From the IMG/VR virus record IMGVR_UViG_3300022562_000988, positions 1-22,744 of that record: a stretch of 22,744 nucleotides of DNA, one strand, 5' to 3'. Within the stretch, counting starts at the first letter, position 1. Each line of letters begins with the position of its first letter. Under the pieces are notes generated by a model. The model worked only from the letters and a program-made list of their open reading frames with translations. It searched no databases and was not told the origin of the DNA. This document shows positions 22,415 to 22,744 of this stretch, piece by piece. This DNA comes from a virus. A program made the translations under genes and the position numbers.

Positions 22415-22614
22415 TCCGCGGTCTCCTGGTGCTGGTCGGCCTGCTGATGTGCGCGGGGGCGTTCGCCGGGATGAACGAGCTGCACCACCAGCGCCTGACC
22501 TCGAACACCGGACGCCGCTGGCACCGTGCAAAAGCAAACGCCCTCGGCGCCATTGGAGGCGTCGGGGCGCTGCTTGTGGTTATCGTGATCCTATCGCTCG
22601 CCGCCGAGGTGTAG
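22411..22614 (+). CDS. Small two-helix membrane protein, possible holin
   Basis: A 67-residue protein starting at GTG 22411 (GTGA overlap). Residues 4-20 (GLLVLVGLLMCAGAFAG) and 45-64 (LGAIGGVGALLVVIVILSLA) are membrane helices, joined by a short, strongly basic segment with HHQR and RRWHRAK. Size, two helices and position at the end of the structural operon fit a phage holin or other lysis-related membrane protein. However, the basic loop would be cytoplasmic by the positive-inside rule, opposite to common two-helix holins. No endolysin or spanin is seen next to it within the window. Function unproven. Confidence 0.5.
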   Translation: MIRGLLVLVGLLMCAGAFAGMNELHHQRLTSNTGRRWHRAKANALGAIGGVGALLVVIVILSLAAEV

Positions 22615-22744
22615 GTCGGCGACCGAGACGTATGTCGCCTGAGCGCGGAACTGGGCGTCACGCGCGAAGCTGAGAAGCTGCTCGCGGCCGCCCGGGAGCA
22701 GGTCCGAGCGGTCCGCCAGGGCGAGGTAGGCGCGGGCGGTGGCG
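22591..22744 (-). CDS. Possible 3' end of a minus-strand gene (partial)
   Basis: On the minus strand a frame is open from the window edge to a TAG at 22593-22591, giving 50 residues (AYLALADRSDLLPGGREQLL, then FARDAQFRAQATYVSVADLH). Third codon positions are almost all G or C (39 of the 43 codons beyond base 22615), as expected of real genes in this DNA. The + strand frame there is also open but lacks an ATG, GTG or TTG start and has more A/T at third positions. The stop overlaps the end of the small membrane protein gene, so the two genes would converge. I do not recognise the product. Short open frames are common in GC-rich DNA, so this is tentative. Confidence 0.35.
   Translation of the reverse strand, partial: ATARAYLALADRSDLLPGGREQLLSFARDAQFRAQATYVSVADLHLGGER

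Noticed and set aside
22615-22744. + strand open frame after the small membrane protein gene
   Set aside because: It is open to the window edge but follows directly after a stop with no ATG, GTG or TTG start, and its third positions are less GC-rich than those of the antisense frame.

Overview
The window is a GC-rich block of late structural genes from a tailed phage or prophage (Caudoviricetes). The gene order and families indicate a long-tailed, siphovirus-like virion. Hand-counted 100-base samples give 66% G+C at 12601-12700 and 76% at 15001-15100, so a GC-rich proteobacterial host is likely, but I cannot name the phage or host. Nearly everything is on the + strand and tightly packed. Many junctions overlap (ATGA, GTGA or TAATG), as in one translationally coupled late operon. 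No integrase, repressor, tRNA, IS element, CRISPR array or att site was seen, and no gap exceeds 300 bases.

Layout: (1) 1-207 is the 3' end of an unidentified gene with a Pro/Thr/Ser/Lys-rich tail. (2) 214-6139 is the portal and neck block: HK97-type portal, a collagen-like/coiled-coil fibre protein with a C-terminal domain resembling carbohydrate-binding modules, gp6-like connector, two glycosyltransferase-like genes, head closure protein, HK97 gp10-like protein and a DUF3168-type tail terminator. No major capsid protein, protease or scaffold is seen here. (3) 6194-9240 is the tail tube and shaft: TP901-1-type tube protein, a tail assembly chaperone with a well-formed -1 ribosomal frameshift signal, and a 672-residue tape measure. 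(4) 9240-14687 is the tail tip: a discoidin-domain distal tail protein, a second tube-like protein with a repeat tail, two tip proteins, and a 795-residue hub with a four-cysteine motif and a glycine-rich C-terminus. (5) 14702-21784 holds five fibre or fibre-associated genes and a GH5-type glycoside hydrolase behind a coiled coil and a (Asp-Pro-Val)n linker, probably a virion depolymerase. (6) 21792-22744 has a terminator-like hairpin, a methyltransferase-like gene, a small two-helix membrane protein (possible holin) and possibly the end of a minus-strand gene.

Together the genes build the portal-neck-tail axis and a glycan-oriented host-contact apparatus. The most notable points are the glycosyltransferase pair and collagen-like fibre inserted in the neck operon, the complete frameshift cassette, the tube-domain paralogue at the tail tip, the GH5 tail enzyme, and strong inverted repeats inside coding sequence.
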